Of a stretch of DNA of 64,000 nt, positions 10,294 to 17,469 are shown in pieces. The stretch lies in the NCBI GenBank assembly GCA_021793235.1, contig JAJYTD010000001.1, forward strand, positions 372,001 through 436,000. The letters are read 5' to 3'. The DNA comes from Actinomycetes bacterium (lineage in GTDB: Bacteria > Actinomycetota > Actinomycetes > Streptosporangiales > Streptosporangiaceae). A program made the translations under genes and the position numbers. Each line of letters begins with the position of its first letter. Within the stretch, counting starts at the first letter, position 1. The notes beneath the pieces were generated by a model that was not told the origin of the DNA, did no database searches, and saw nothing but the letters and a program-made list of their open reading frames with translations.

Positions 10294-11877
10294 CTAGGCG
10301 CAGTCCTCTGGTTCGACGGACAGGGTTCCGGCTCCGGCGTCATAGCACATGCTGACCGGCGGTACCCCCGACACATCGGGTACGTGGTCCGGGTCGCCGA
10401 AGGTCAGGAGGCCCTGCTCGGGCGCATCGGGGAACGTCAACTCGAGCTCGTCGCCGATCGCCACGGGCCCCGGCGACCCGGCCGGGCCGATGGGCGCCTC
10501 CGGGGTGGTGACAGTGAGCATCGCGGGGACGTCGTGCTCCTCGAGCAGATTGAGCACGTTCAGGCCGAACCGCACCCCCTCGGGCACCGACTCCACCGAG
10601 GTCACGGACACGTACGTGAGCGTGCCGAAGTTGTCCGGGGTGGCCTGGAAGGTCGCTTCGCCCTCCGGCGACGTGATCACCTCGGCCAGCCATTCGGCGT
10701 TGGTGTCGAAGGAGACCGGATCCGGCGGAACCCACTCGGTCTCCGCGCCGCCGGACTCTTCCACCGAGCCCGCACCGCCGGACTCTTCCCCGGCCGCCTC
10801 CGGGGCCCCGGAGGCCTCCTCCGGTGCGCTCCCCGGTTCCTCGTCTGTGTCGAGCACGCGCGCGGCCAGCACACCGCCGCCCACCGCACCCACCAGCAGG
10901 ACGACCGCACCCGCCGCCACCAGCGCCTTCGGTACCGACCTCGGCGGCGGGGCGGGCACCACCGCCGCAACCCCGCGCCACTCCCGGCTCAGCAGCGCCC
11001 CCACGGCCTCCGCCAGCCCCTCCCCGCCAGGGTGGCCGGCCAGAGCCGAGGCGGCCCGGGCGGCGGTAGGCCGCCGGGCGGGGTCGTGGTCCAGCGCGGC
11101 GGACACCAGGGGGAGCAGGTGCGGTGGCACCCCGGTCAAGTCCGGGTTTGCAGACAGCACCCGATGCGCCGGCGCATCGGTGGGCCCCTCCCCGAACGGC
11201 GCCCTCCCGGTCGCAGCGAAGACCACCAGGGCACCCCACGCGAACAGGTCGGCGGGCGGCGCGGGCGGTGCACCGCCCAGCACTTCCGGGGCGATCCACC
11301 CGGGCGTCCCCACCACCCCGCCGGTCCGGGTCAGTGCGGTCTCGTCGACGGCGCGGGCGATCCCGAAGTCCAGCACCTTGGGCCCGTCCGGGGCGACCAC
11401 GACATTGCCTGGCTTGAGGTCGCGGTGCACCACCCCGGCCCGGTGGGCGGCGTCCAGGGCCTCGGCGACCCCCGCGGCCAGCCCCAGGAGCAGGTGCGGC
11501 GGCAGCGGCCCGTACCGTCGCACGTGGTCGGAGAGCGACAGCCCCGGAACGAACTCGGTGGCCAGCCACGGCCCGTCGGCGTCTTGGCCGAAGCCGACCA
11601 GGGCGGGCACCCAACGACTGCGGACCCGCCCGAGCAGCCGGACCTCCCGGTCGAAGCGCTCCCGCAGGCCGGGGTCGTCGGTGAACTCGTTGCGGATGAC
11701 CTTGACCGCCGTGTAGCCGCTCCGTCCGAACACACCGCGCCGGGCCGCGTACACGGTGCCCATGCCGCCGGTGCCGACCCTGCCGACCACGCGCAGCCCG
11801 CCGACGGTCGCTGGGTCGTCGGGTCGGGGCGGGGCCAGCCGGGGGCGCGGATCTCTCGTGGGGGAGGAGGGCGTCAC
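10294..11877 (-). CDS. Membrane serine/threonine protein kinase (PknB-like), second of tandem pair
   Basis: Kinase of 527 aa. The N-terminal Hanks-type domain shows the glycine loop GTGGMGTVYAA, the ATP lysine in AVKVIRNEF, the catalytic HRDLKPGN, DFGIA, and the GTPGWIAPE substrate loop with TRTGG upstream for autophosphorylation. A proline-rich linker leads to one membrane helix (ALVAAGAVVLLVGAVGGGV, near residue 320), an acidic spacer rich in glutamate and glycine, and an extracellular domain without recognised motifs. The start is a GTG one base after the stop of the preceding kinase gene, with GAGGAG inside that gene as RBS, so the two should be co-translated. Confidence 0.92.
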   Translation of the reverse strand: MTPSSPTRDPRPRLAPPRPDDPATVGGLRVVGRVGTGGMGTVYAARRGVFGRSGYTAVKVIRNEFTDDPGLRERFDREVRLLGRVRSRWVPALVGFGQDADGPWLATEFVPGLSLSDHVRRYGPLPPHLLLGLAAGVAEALDAAHRAGVVHRDLKPGNVVVAPDGPKVLDFGIARAVDETALTRTGGVVGTPGWIAPEVLGGAPPAPPADLFAWGALVVFAATGRAPFGEGPTDAPAHRVLSANPDLTGVPPHLLPLVSAALDHDPARRPTAARAASALAGHPGGEGLAEAVGALLSREWRGVAAVVPAPPPRSVPKALVAAGAVVLLVGAVGGGVLAARVLDTDEEPGSAPEEASGAPEAAGEESGGAGSVEESGGAETEWVPPDPVSFDTNAEWLAEVITSPEGEATFQATPDNFGTLTYVSVTSVESVPEGVRFGLNVLNLLEEHDVPAMLTVTTPEAPIGPAGSPGPVAIGDELELTFPDAPEQGLLTFGDPDHVPDVSGVPPVSMCYDAGAGTLSVEPEDCA

Positions 11878-11878
11878 G

Positions 11879-13591
11879 TCAGGGCTCCTCAGTACAGGGC
11901 ATGTACTGCTCGTCGGCCATGTCGACCAACGGCAGCGGGTACCAGTTCCGGTAGCAGAAGTAGGCTCCCTGGGCGGTCACGTCGCCGTCTTCCCACGGGC
12001 GCCAGGAGCCGGGCCCGGGCAGGTAAGCGAGCAGACCGCTGTCGGGGGCGTCGGGGAAGGCCGCCTCGAACTCGGCTGCGGGACTGTCAGGGGACACCGC
12101 GGCCAGGGCCCCCTCAGCGGCGGTATGGGCGGGCCGTCCGTCGGCGGTCGGGTCGTCGGGGACCTGCGCCCAGCGCTCGCCGATCTCCAAGAGGGTGAGG
12201 TCGGTGGTGTCCAGGACGAACTCCCCGTCGCCGCCCACGTGGGTGACCTCGCCGGACACCAGGGTGCCGGTTCCCGACGCGGTGTCGGCGGTGACGGTGG
12301 TGAGGCGGATGGCCGCGACGGCGTGGTCGGCGCGTTCCACCCCGTCGGGCAGGGCCACAGAGGCCCCAGCAAAGTCTGAGTTCACCCCGAACACCCCCGC
12401 AGGTGCGGCGTGCACGGTGAACAGCCCGTTCCCGGAGACCTCGACCGCCAGTTCGCCCCCGAAAGCGTCACCGGCCTGCCCGCCGTCCCCGGACCCCGTC
12501 GGGGCCGCCTCGTCCCCGGCCTCCTCACCGGGCGCCACCGTCTCCCCATCGAACCGGTCTCCCAGGACCCACCCGGCCCCGGCCACCAGGGCCAGGGTGG
12601 TCGCCGCCGCCCCCACCATCAGCCCGGTGCGGCGGCCGCGCGGCCCGCGCTTCGGGGTGGCCGGGCGGACCGTCGGTGCCAGGGTGGCCTCCGGCGGAGC
12701 CTCCCAGCCCTGCCGCAGTACCCGGGTGACCAGCTCCGTCGCCTCAGGGCCGGGGAGGGCCACCGTCGCCTCCCCGGCGTCCCCGAGCAGTTCCGCCAGC
12801 GCCTGTTCGACCGTGGGGCGCCGCGTCGGATCTTGCCCGGTGGCCGCCCGCACCAGCGGCATCAGGTCGTCGGGAACCCCCTCCAGGTCGGGGTGGCCCT
12901 CCAGGACCCGCACCGCCACGGCCTCCGCCGCCCCTGTTCCGAACGGGCTGCGGCCCGTCGCCGCGTAGGCCACCAGCCCGCCCCAGGCGAACACGTCCGA
13001 GGGCGGACCGGGGGCCGCGCCGCGCAGCAGTTCGGGCGCCACCCACCCGGGGGTGCCGAACAACCCTCCGGTGCGGGTGATGGCGGTCTCGGCCATCGCT
13101 CGCGCGATCCCGAAGTCGAGTACTTTGGGGCTGTCCGCGGCCAGCACCACGTTGCCGGGCTTGAGGTCGCGGTGCACGATCCCGGCGCCGTGGATGGCCC
13201 GCAGCGCCTCGGCCACCCCGATGGCGAAGGCCCGCAGAGCGGGCCCTGTGAGCGGCCCGTGGTCGCGCACGTGCGCTCGCAGGGTCGGCCCGGCGACGTA
13301 CTCGGTGGCCAGCCAGGGCTGCTCGGCCCTGGTGTCGCTGGCGAGGAAACGGGGCACGCACGGGCTGCAGACCCGGCGCACCAGGTCGGCCTCGCGGCGG
13401 AACCGGGCCCGGAAATCGGGGTCGGCGGCGAGGTCGCCGTGTACGAGCTTGACGGCGACCAGGGCACCCGATGGGTCGGTGGCGGCGTACACCGCGCCCA
13501 TGCCGCCCGCGCCGAGGCGGCCCACGATCTGGTACCCGCCGACCGCCTTCGGGTCGCGGGGTCGCAGTGCCGAGAAGGGGGGACTGGTCAC
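11879..13591 (-). CDS. Membrane serine/threonine protein kinase (PknB-like), first of tandem pair
   Basis: Kinase of 570 aa organised like its neighbour. The kinase domain has GAGGMGAVYAA, AVKLVHGDL, HRDLKPGNVVLA, DFGIARAM and FGTPGWVAPE. A membrane helix (GLMVGAAATTLALVAGAGWV) follows near residue 325, then an acidic linker and an extracellular C-terminal domain containing two cysteines near the end. The kinase halves of the two genes are clearly related while the outside domains have diverged, which suggests duplication followed by change of the sensed signal. The start is a GTG at 13591; the gene leads a two-gene minus-strand operon. Confidence 0.92.
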   Translation of the reverse strand: MTSPPFSALRPRDPKAVGGYQIVGRLGAGGMGAVYAATDPSGALVAVKLVHGDLAADPDFRARFRREADLVRRVCSPCVPRFLASDTRAEQPWLATEYVAGPTLRAHVRDHGPLTGPALRAFAIGVAEALRAIHGAGIVHRDLKPGNVVLAADSPKVLDFGIARAMAETAITRTGGLFGTPGWVAPELLRGAAPGPPSDVFAWGGLVAYAATGRSPFGTGAAEAVAVRVLEGHPDLEGVPDDLMPLVRAATGQDPTRRPTVEQALAELLGDAGEATVALPGPEATELVTRVLRQGWEAPPEATLAPTVRPATPKRGPRGRRTGLMVGAAATTLALVAGAGWVLGDRFDGETVAPGEEAGDEAAPTGSGDGGQAGDAFGGELAVEVSGNGLFTVHAAPAGVFGVNSDFAGASVALPDGVERADHAVAAIRLTTVTADTASGTGTLVSGEVTHVGGDGEFVLDTTDLTLLEIGERWAQVPDDPTADGRPAHTAAEGALAAVSPDSPAAEFEAAFPDAPDSGLLAYLPGPGSWRPWEDGDVTAQGAYFCYRNWYPLPLVDMADEQYMPCTEEP

Positions 13592-13822
13592 GGGTGCTCC
13601 CGGGGTTGGAAGCTGACGTGGTCGGGGCGGAAACGGGTGCGCTCTAGCTTAGCCATGAGGACCCAGATGACCTCTGTCCGGTTCCTCTCTCTTTGTGAGG
13701 CGCCTCGGCCCCACTCGGTTCGGCCCGTCCGGGCCTGTCCAGAACTGGCGGGCTCCCAACGGACTTCCCGAGGTCAGGTAAAGCGGAAGCGCGCCCCCGC
13801 AAAGGAGGAACGCGCAAGTGGC

Positions 13823-13853
13823 TTCTCCCCGTACTTCAGCACGGGGAGAAGTC
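13823..13853 (-). terminator. Hairpin terminator at the end of the MerR gene
   Basis: An 11-bp stem (CTTCTCCCCGT with ACGGGGAGAAG) and 8-nt loop, extended by wobble pairs. Its outer edge touches the TGA of the MerR gene (13852-13854), so it would terminate that minus-strand transcript directly at the stop codon. Confidence 0.7.
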
Positions 13854-14214
13854 ACAAGCGTGATGGGACTCCTGCGTCGATGACGCGTCTGATGGCGTCG
13901 CGGGAGCTGGTGAGCGCGTCGATGGAGGCTTCGATGCGGGCCTGTTCGCGCTTCAGGTCGTCGATGAGATCGGAGCAGATCGGCGCGAGGCGTCCGGCGC
14001 GTTCGGTCAGGCATGGGAGCACGGTGCGGATGGTGGCGGTGCTGAGCCCGGCGTCGAGCAACTGGCGGATACGTTTGGCGGTCTCGACGTCGTGGTCGGT
14101 GTAGTCGCGGTAGCCGGAGGCATTCCGCCCGGGCCGGAGGAGCTCTTGCTCTTCGTAGTAGCGCAGGAGTCGGGCGGGTACTCCGGTGCATTCGGCGGCT
14201 TCGGATATCCGCAT
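13852..14214 (-). CDS. MerR family transcriptional regulator
   Basis: Regulator of 120 aa. The N-terminal winged helix-turn-helix begins MRISEAAECTGVPARLLRYYEEQ, the MerR hallmark including the RYYEEQ segment, followed by YRDYTDHDVETAKRIRQLLDAG. The C-terminal half is the dimerising antiparallel coiled coil, short and without a large ligand domain. Homologues twist an over-long promoter spacer into an active form when they bind a drug or oxidant. It is divergent from an MFS exporter, and a dyad sits in the 64-bp gap, so it should control that exporter. The start at 14214 was chosen because the family sequence begins there. Confidence 0.9.
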   Translation of the reverse strand: MRISEAAECTGVPARLLRYYEEQELLRPGRNASGYRDYTDHDVETAKRIRQLLDAGLSTATIRTVLPCLTERAGRLAPICSDLIDDLKREQARIEASIDALTSSRDAIRRVIDAGVPSRL

Positions 14215-14240
14215 GTGACAGACGCCTCCTGACCCGTCGG

Positions 14241-14272
14241 CTTGCCTTCTCATCGATGTGAAGGTTGAGCCT
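14241..14272 (+). promoter_or_regulatory. MerR-type operator/promoter of the MFS gene
   Basis: A -35-like TTGCCT (14242-14247) is followed by a 19-bp spacer, as in MerR-controlled promoters, and a weak -10 (GAGCCT, 14267-14272). The spacer holds the dyad CCTTCTCAT CG ATGTGAAGG (one mismatch). The predicted transcription start falls at about 14279, the GTG of the exporter gene, so the transcript may be leaderless. Confidence 0.6.
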
Positions 14273-14278
14273 AACAGG

Positions 14279-15514
14279 GTGAACGAAGAACGAACTCGAA
14301 GCCTTACCTCTACCCGCCCCGCACGTCCTGGCCTGGTACTTGCCGGTTTCGTGCTGCTGGTGTTCTGCACCGGAACCGCCGAGTACCTGGTCGCAGGAGT
14401 CTTGCCGCAGTTGGCGACGGACGTGTCGGTCGGCATCGCCGCCGCCGGGCAGACGGTCACCGCCTACGCCCTGGGGGTGGCGATCGGCGGGCCGATCGTG
14501 ACCGTGCTCACCGCCCGGCTGCCCCGCAAGGGACTGGCTCTCGGCCTCGGGGTGATCTTCACCGCCGGAACGGTGCTGACCGCATGCGCACCAGGGTTCG
14601 CGTGGATCATCGTGGGTCGGGTGGTGTCGGCATGCAGTCAGGCGACGCTGTTCGCGATCGGGCTGACGACGGCGACGACCGCGATGGGACCGGCCCGGTC
14701 CGGGCAGGCTGTTGCGATCGTTGTCTCCGGCCTGACGGTGGCGACCGTGCTCGGGGTGCCGCTGGGGGCTCTGCTCGGCGGCGGGACGAGCTGGCGGCTG
14801 CCGTTCCTCGTCGTCGCCGCGGCCGCGACGGCCGGCACCGTGCTGCTGGCCTGGTCGATGCCGCGCACCCCGGCACCGGCGACCGGCGTCAGCGATGAGA
14901 TCCGGACGCTGCTGCGCGGACCGGTGCTGCTGGCGGTGTCCACGACCGTCGTCGGATTCGCCGGGGTCAGCATCGTGTTCACCTACCTCGTCCCGCTGCT
15001 CACCGAGGTGACCGGGCTCGCCGCCGGGGTGATTCCCGCTCTGCTGCTGGCCTACGGCGCCGGCGGGTTCATCGGCAACCTCGTCGCCGGACGCCTCGCA
15101 GACGTTGCCCTCGGCCGGACCCTCGCCGGGGTGTTCATCGCCCTGCTCATCACCCTGGCCGCGTTTCCTCTCGCCGCCGGCACGACCGTTGTGATGGTGC
15201 TGCTGGTCCTGGTCCTCGGTTCGCTCTCCACGGCGACCATCGCCCCGTTGCAGTCCCTCGTGCTGCGCCACGCCGGCACGGCTCCGACGCTGTCGCTGGC
15301 GGTGAACGTCGGCGCGTTCAACCTCGCCAACGCCATCGGCTCCGCCCTCGGCGGCCTCGGCGTCGCGGCCGGGCTGCTGCGCTGGGGCGGATTCGGCGGC
15401 GCCGCATTCGCCGCCCTCGGGCTCGTGCTCACGGCTCTCGCCTTGCGCATCCCTCCACGAGCCACCCCCGAAACCATCCGCGATCCCCGCGAGACGAAGG
15501 AGGCCCTCGCATGA
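14279..15514 (+). CDS. MFS drug/metabolite exporter (DHA1 type)
   Basis: Twelve-helix major facilitator protein of 411 aa. The first helix contains GFVLLVFCTGTAEYLVAGVLP, and the loop between helices 2 and 3 carries ARLPRKG in the usual motif A position. The pattern matches AraJ/Cmr-like proton-coupled exporters. An ATG at 14258 is in frame but lies inside the MerR-type promoter, so the GTG at 14279 is preferred. The gene overlaps the remnant oxidoreductase gene by ATGA at its 3' end. Its regulator is the divergent MerR protein; the exported compound is unknown. Confidence 0.9.
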   Translation: MNEERTRSLTSTRPARPGLVLAGFVLLVFCTGTAEYLVAGVLPQLATDVSVGIAAAGQTVTAYALGVAIGGPIVTVLTARLPRKGLALGLGVIFTAGTVLTACAPGFAWIIVGRVVSACSQATLFAIGLTTATTAMGPARSGQAVAIVVSGLTVATVLGVPLGALLGGGTSWRLPFLVVAAAATAGTVLLAWSMPRTPAPATGVSDEIRTLLRGPVLLAVSTTVVGFAGVSIVFTYLVPLLTEVTGLAAGVIPALLLAYGAGGFIGNLVAGRLADVALGRTLAGVFIALLITLAAFPLAAGTTVVMVLLVLVLGSLSTATIAPLQSLVLRHAGTAPTLSLAVNVGAFNLANAIGSALGGLGVAAGLLRWGGFGGAAFAALGLVLTALALRIPPRATPETIRDPRETKEALA

Positions 15515-15750
15515 AGGCAGCCATGATCACCCACGACGGCGCACCAGACGCGCTGCCCCGGAGGGCGGCCGCCGCCGAGCACACCTACGTCCAGCACGAC
15601 CCTGAGGGCTTGAGAAGCCTCACTGATCTGGTCGGCACCGGGCAACTCGTGCTACGCGTCGCCGACCGGTACCCCCTCCACCAGATCCAGCGTGCGCACG
15701 AACGCTTCGAGGCAGGCGGACTGCTCGGCAAGATCGTCCTCAACCACTGA
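15511..15750 (+). pseudogene. Internally deleted zinc-type alcohol dehydrogenase/quinone oxidoreductase
   Basis: An in-frame 79-codon gene joins an N-terminal start typical of medium-chain reductases (MKAAMITHDGAP) to their C-terminal end (EGLRSLTDLVGTGQL, YPLHQIQRAHERFE, GLLGKIVLNH). Intact relatives have roughly 300-330 residues, so about 230 are missing from the middle, including the whole nucleotide-binding domain. The join lies around 15560-15585. The product cannot bind NADPH, hence a remnant. It overlaps the MFS stop by ATGA, so the ancestor was co-transcribed with the exporter. Confidence 0.82.
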
Positions 15751-16185
15751 CGCGGTTACCGCTCGCGCAGCCTGGCGGCCGACTCCATGTTCCCGTGTCA
15801 GAACAGGGTCGGTCCGTCTGGCCGTGTTGCGGCCGGCCTCGACCCGAGCGCCTTGACCGGCGGCGACCGACGCGCGGACGCGGGCCAGCCGGTCAGGTAG
15901 CGGATGTCGCACGAGCACGCCCTTCACGTCGCTCCACGGGTCTGGCCTGTCAAGGTGGGCGCCGTTGTGACGGTCCCGCGCCAGGTTTCGCAGCAAGCGT
16001 GCGCGGCGTCCGGGGGCGACATCTGCTCTTCGTAGAACCCGTGAATGTCGTGATGCGCGATGAAGCCGAAATACCCATGAGCCGACAGGCCGAGATATAG
16101 AAGACCGCGATCCGCCGGCAAGGGGGCAGACCGCGGAATCTGGGACTTGAACCGGTGATGCCGCTGGTTGGGACAACGACTTTCT
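15751..16185. other. Gene-free region between the oxidoreductase remnant and the tRNA
   Basis: About 435 bp without a convincing gene. Short minus-strand frames here show no recognisable family and overlap one another. A stretch near 16147-16160 reads GGTTCAAGTCC on the minus strand, like the T-loop of a tRNA, but the flanking bases do not pair, so at most it is a degenerate tRNA piece. Confidence 0.5.
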
Positions 16186-16261
16186 GGTGGGGCGGGCGGG
16201 GCTCGAACCCGCGACCAAGGGATTATGAGTCCCCTGCTCTGACCTGCTGAGCTACCGCCCC
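16186..16261 (-). tRNA. tRNA with anticodon CAU (Ile2 or elongator Met)
   Basis: Folds as a complete tRNA of 76 nt with encoded CCA. The acceptor stem is GGGGCGG paired with CCGCCCC, the D-stem GCTC/GAGC, the anticodon stem GGGGA/TCCCT around loop CTCATAA, the variable loop TGGTC, and the T-stem GCGGG/CCCGC around TTCGAGC. The CAU anticodon is shared by tRNA-Met and by tRNA-Ile2, whose C34 becomes lysidine. The TTGGTCG region after the anticodon stem resembles Ile2 tRNAs, but the choice is not certain by eye. It is not an initiator-type stem, since the anticodon stem lacks three G:C pairs below the loop. Confidence 0.93.
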
Positions 16262-16328
16262 GTGCGGTGAAGGGGAAACAGCCGGTCCCATTGCACGGCG
16301 GCCCGGCGACTGATGCCCCGGGACAGGC

Positions 16329-16356
16329 ATTATCTTAACAGGATTCGGCCTGGCAA
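16329..16356 (-). promoter_or_regulatory. Promoter of the CAU tRNA
   Basis: On the minus strand, TTGCCA (16356-16351) and GATAAT (16334-16329) are separated by 16 bp, close to the vegetative sigma-70 consensus. Transcription would start near 16322, some 60 nt before the tRNA 5' end, leaving a normal precursor leader. Confidence 0.7.
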
Positions 16357-16434
16357 CCGCCCTCAGGAACCGTGCCTGGAGATCCGCCCCTCACCGCTCG
16401 TGCGGACCGTGCGCCCCTGCCGCCAACGGCGGCA

Positions 16435-16797
16435 TCAAGGCCCCGCCCCTGGTCGCTTCCGCGGTGCCCCGTGCTCTCCGGTACGTCTGCCCATGTCATG
16501 CGGGCGTCGATCCCGGAGATGTTCGCGAAGGCCAGCGGCCCCGGCCGTACCGATCGCCGGCCTTGAGGCGCGCAGGTTGCCAGAGACCAGTTTGCGGATG
16601 GCGATGACCATGGCGGCCAGTGCGAGATCGCTCCAGGAGGGGGCGGCGGCCAGGCGCAGCAGTCCTGCTGCGGTGAGGAAGTCCAGCAGCACCGCCACCG
16701 CCGGAGGCAGTCGGCGCGCCACGGCATAGACCGCCATCGCCGACAGCAGTCCCAGCGCGGTGACCAGCAGCACCGCCGTCTGCAGGAGTCCGGTCAC
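16435..16797 (-). CDS. Small membrane protein downstream of DUF1622 gene
   Basis: Predicted 120-aa protein with three hydrophobic stretches: LLQTAVLLVTALGLLSAMAVY at the N-terminus, PAVAVLLDFLTAAGLL, and LALAAMVIAIRKL. A basic, proline- and glycine-rich tail of about 45 residues follows, which may be poorly conserved. I recognise no family. Its GTG overlaps the stop of the DUF1622 gene (GTGA), so it is probably co-translated, and the similar DLALAAMVIAIRKLVSGNL segment suggests it is a divergent half-copy of that protein. Function unknown. Confidence 0.65.
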   Translation of the reverse strand: MTGLLQTAVLLVTALGLLSAMAVYAVARRLPPAVAVLLDFLTAAGLLRLAAAPSWSDLALAAMVIAIRKLVSGNLRASRPAIGTAGAAGLREHLRDRRPHDMGRRTGEHGAPRKRPGAGP

Positions 16798-17207
16798 GGC
16801 TTTGGGAACTCCCGTTCATTGCGGGGTCCTTCGTTCCGGTCGCGTTCGATCTGGGCCCTCTCTTCGGCGATCTCCCGGGAGAGGAAGAAGTTCAGCGCGG
16901 TGCGGATCGTGGCGATCGCCGCCAGTTGCCCGATCTCGGCGAAGCTTGGAGCCACAGCCGTGCGCAGGATGTCACCGGCGAGTTGGAACTCCAGTCCCAG
17001 CGCCAAGAAGCGGCCCAGCCGCAGTCGGACCGATGTGAAGGCGCGGTCGCCTCCGCTCCGGCGCAATCCCACGATCAGAAACTGAACGAAGGCCCACACC
17101 GCACCCACGAAGATAATCAACGCACCGGCGGCCTCCACCAGTCGCACCAGGACATCCACGCCGCTGAGCAGCAGCGACTCGAGTGAAACGTCCATCACCG
17201 GGCCCAT
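16794..17207 (-). CDS. DUF1622 family membrane protein
   Basis: Protein of 137 aa with three predicted membrane segments: VEAAGALIIFVGAVWAFVQFL, a central FLALGLEFQLAGDILR with a charged membrane edge, and GQLAAIATIRTALNFFL. This layout and the RLRLGRFLALGLEFQLAGDIL sequence are the marks of DUF1622, whose role is unknown. The C-terminus is a charged cytoplasmic tail. A second in-frame ATG at 17195 is possible, as neither start has a strong RBS. It is the first of two overlapping genes on the minus strand. Confidence 0.8.
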   Translation of the reverse strand: MGPVMDVSLESLLLSGVDVLVRLVEAAGALIIFVGAVWAFVQFLIVGLRRSGGDRAFTSVRLRLGRFLALGLEFQLAGDILRTAVAPSFAEIGQLAAIATIRTALNFFLSREIAEERAQIERDRNEGPRNEREFPKP

Positions 17208-17469
17208 GCATCGGCCCCTAACCCCATTCCGGCCGGATCTACCCTCGGGTGCCGCTTCGCGTATGGGCGGCGGAGACCACGGGGTGCTTTTGGGGCATGC
17301 CCACCCGGGACCAACGCGGAGAAATCGGTGACCGGCGCCGAGGATGGAGCGGCACGGAGTTTGGTGCGGCGGTGTGTGGGCAGCCGGGGCACGCAGAGAG
17401 TCCGGACGCGCCTTGCGGTACCCCTTTGTCCGCGCGTGCGCCGGTGGAGCCTGAGCGAAGGAGACGTCG

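Noticed and set aside
13823-13853. Hairpin resembling the right end of IS200/IS605 elements
   Set aside because: The CTTCTCCCC...GGGGAGAAGTC form is suggestive, but no tnpA or tnpB remnant was found next to it and the stem touches the MerR stop codon, so a terminator explains it better.
15924-16121. 65-codon minus-strand frame between the oxidoreductase remnant and the tRNA
   Set aside because: It has an ATG and some hydrophobic residues but no RBS, no family and mixed composition; not enough to call a gene.
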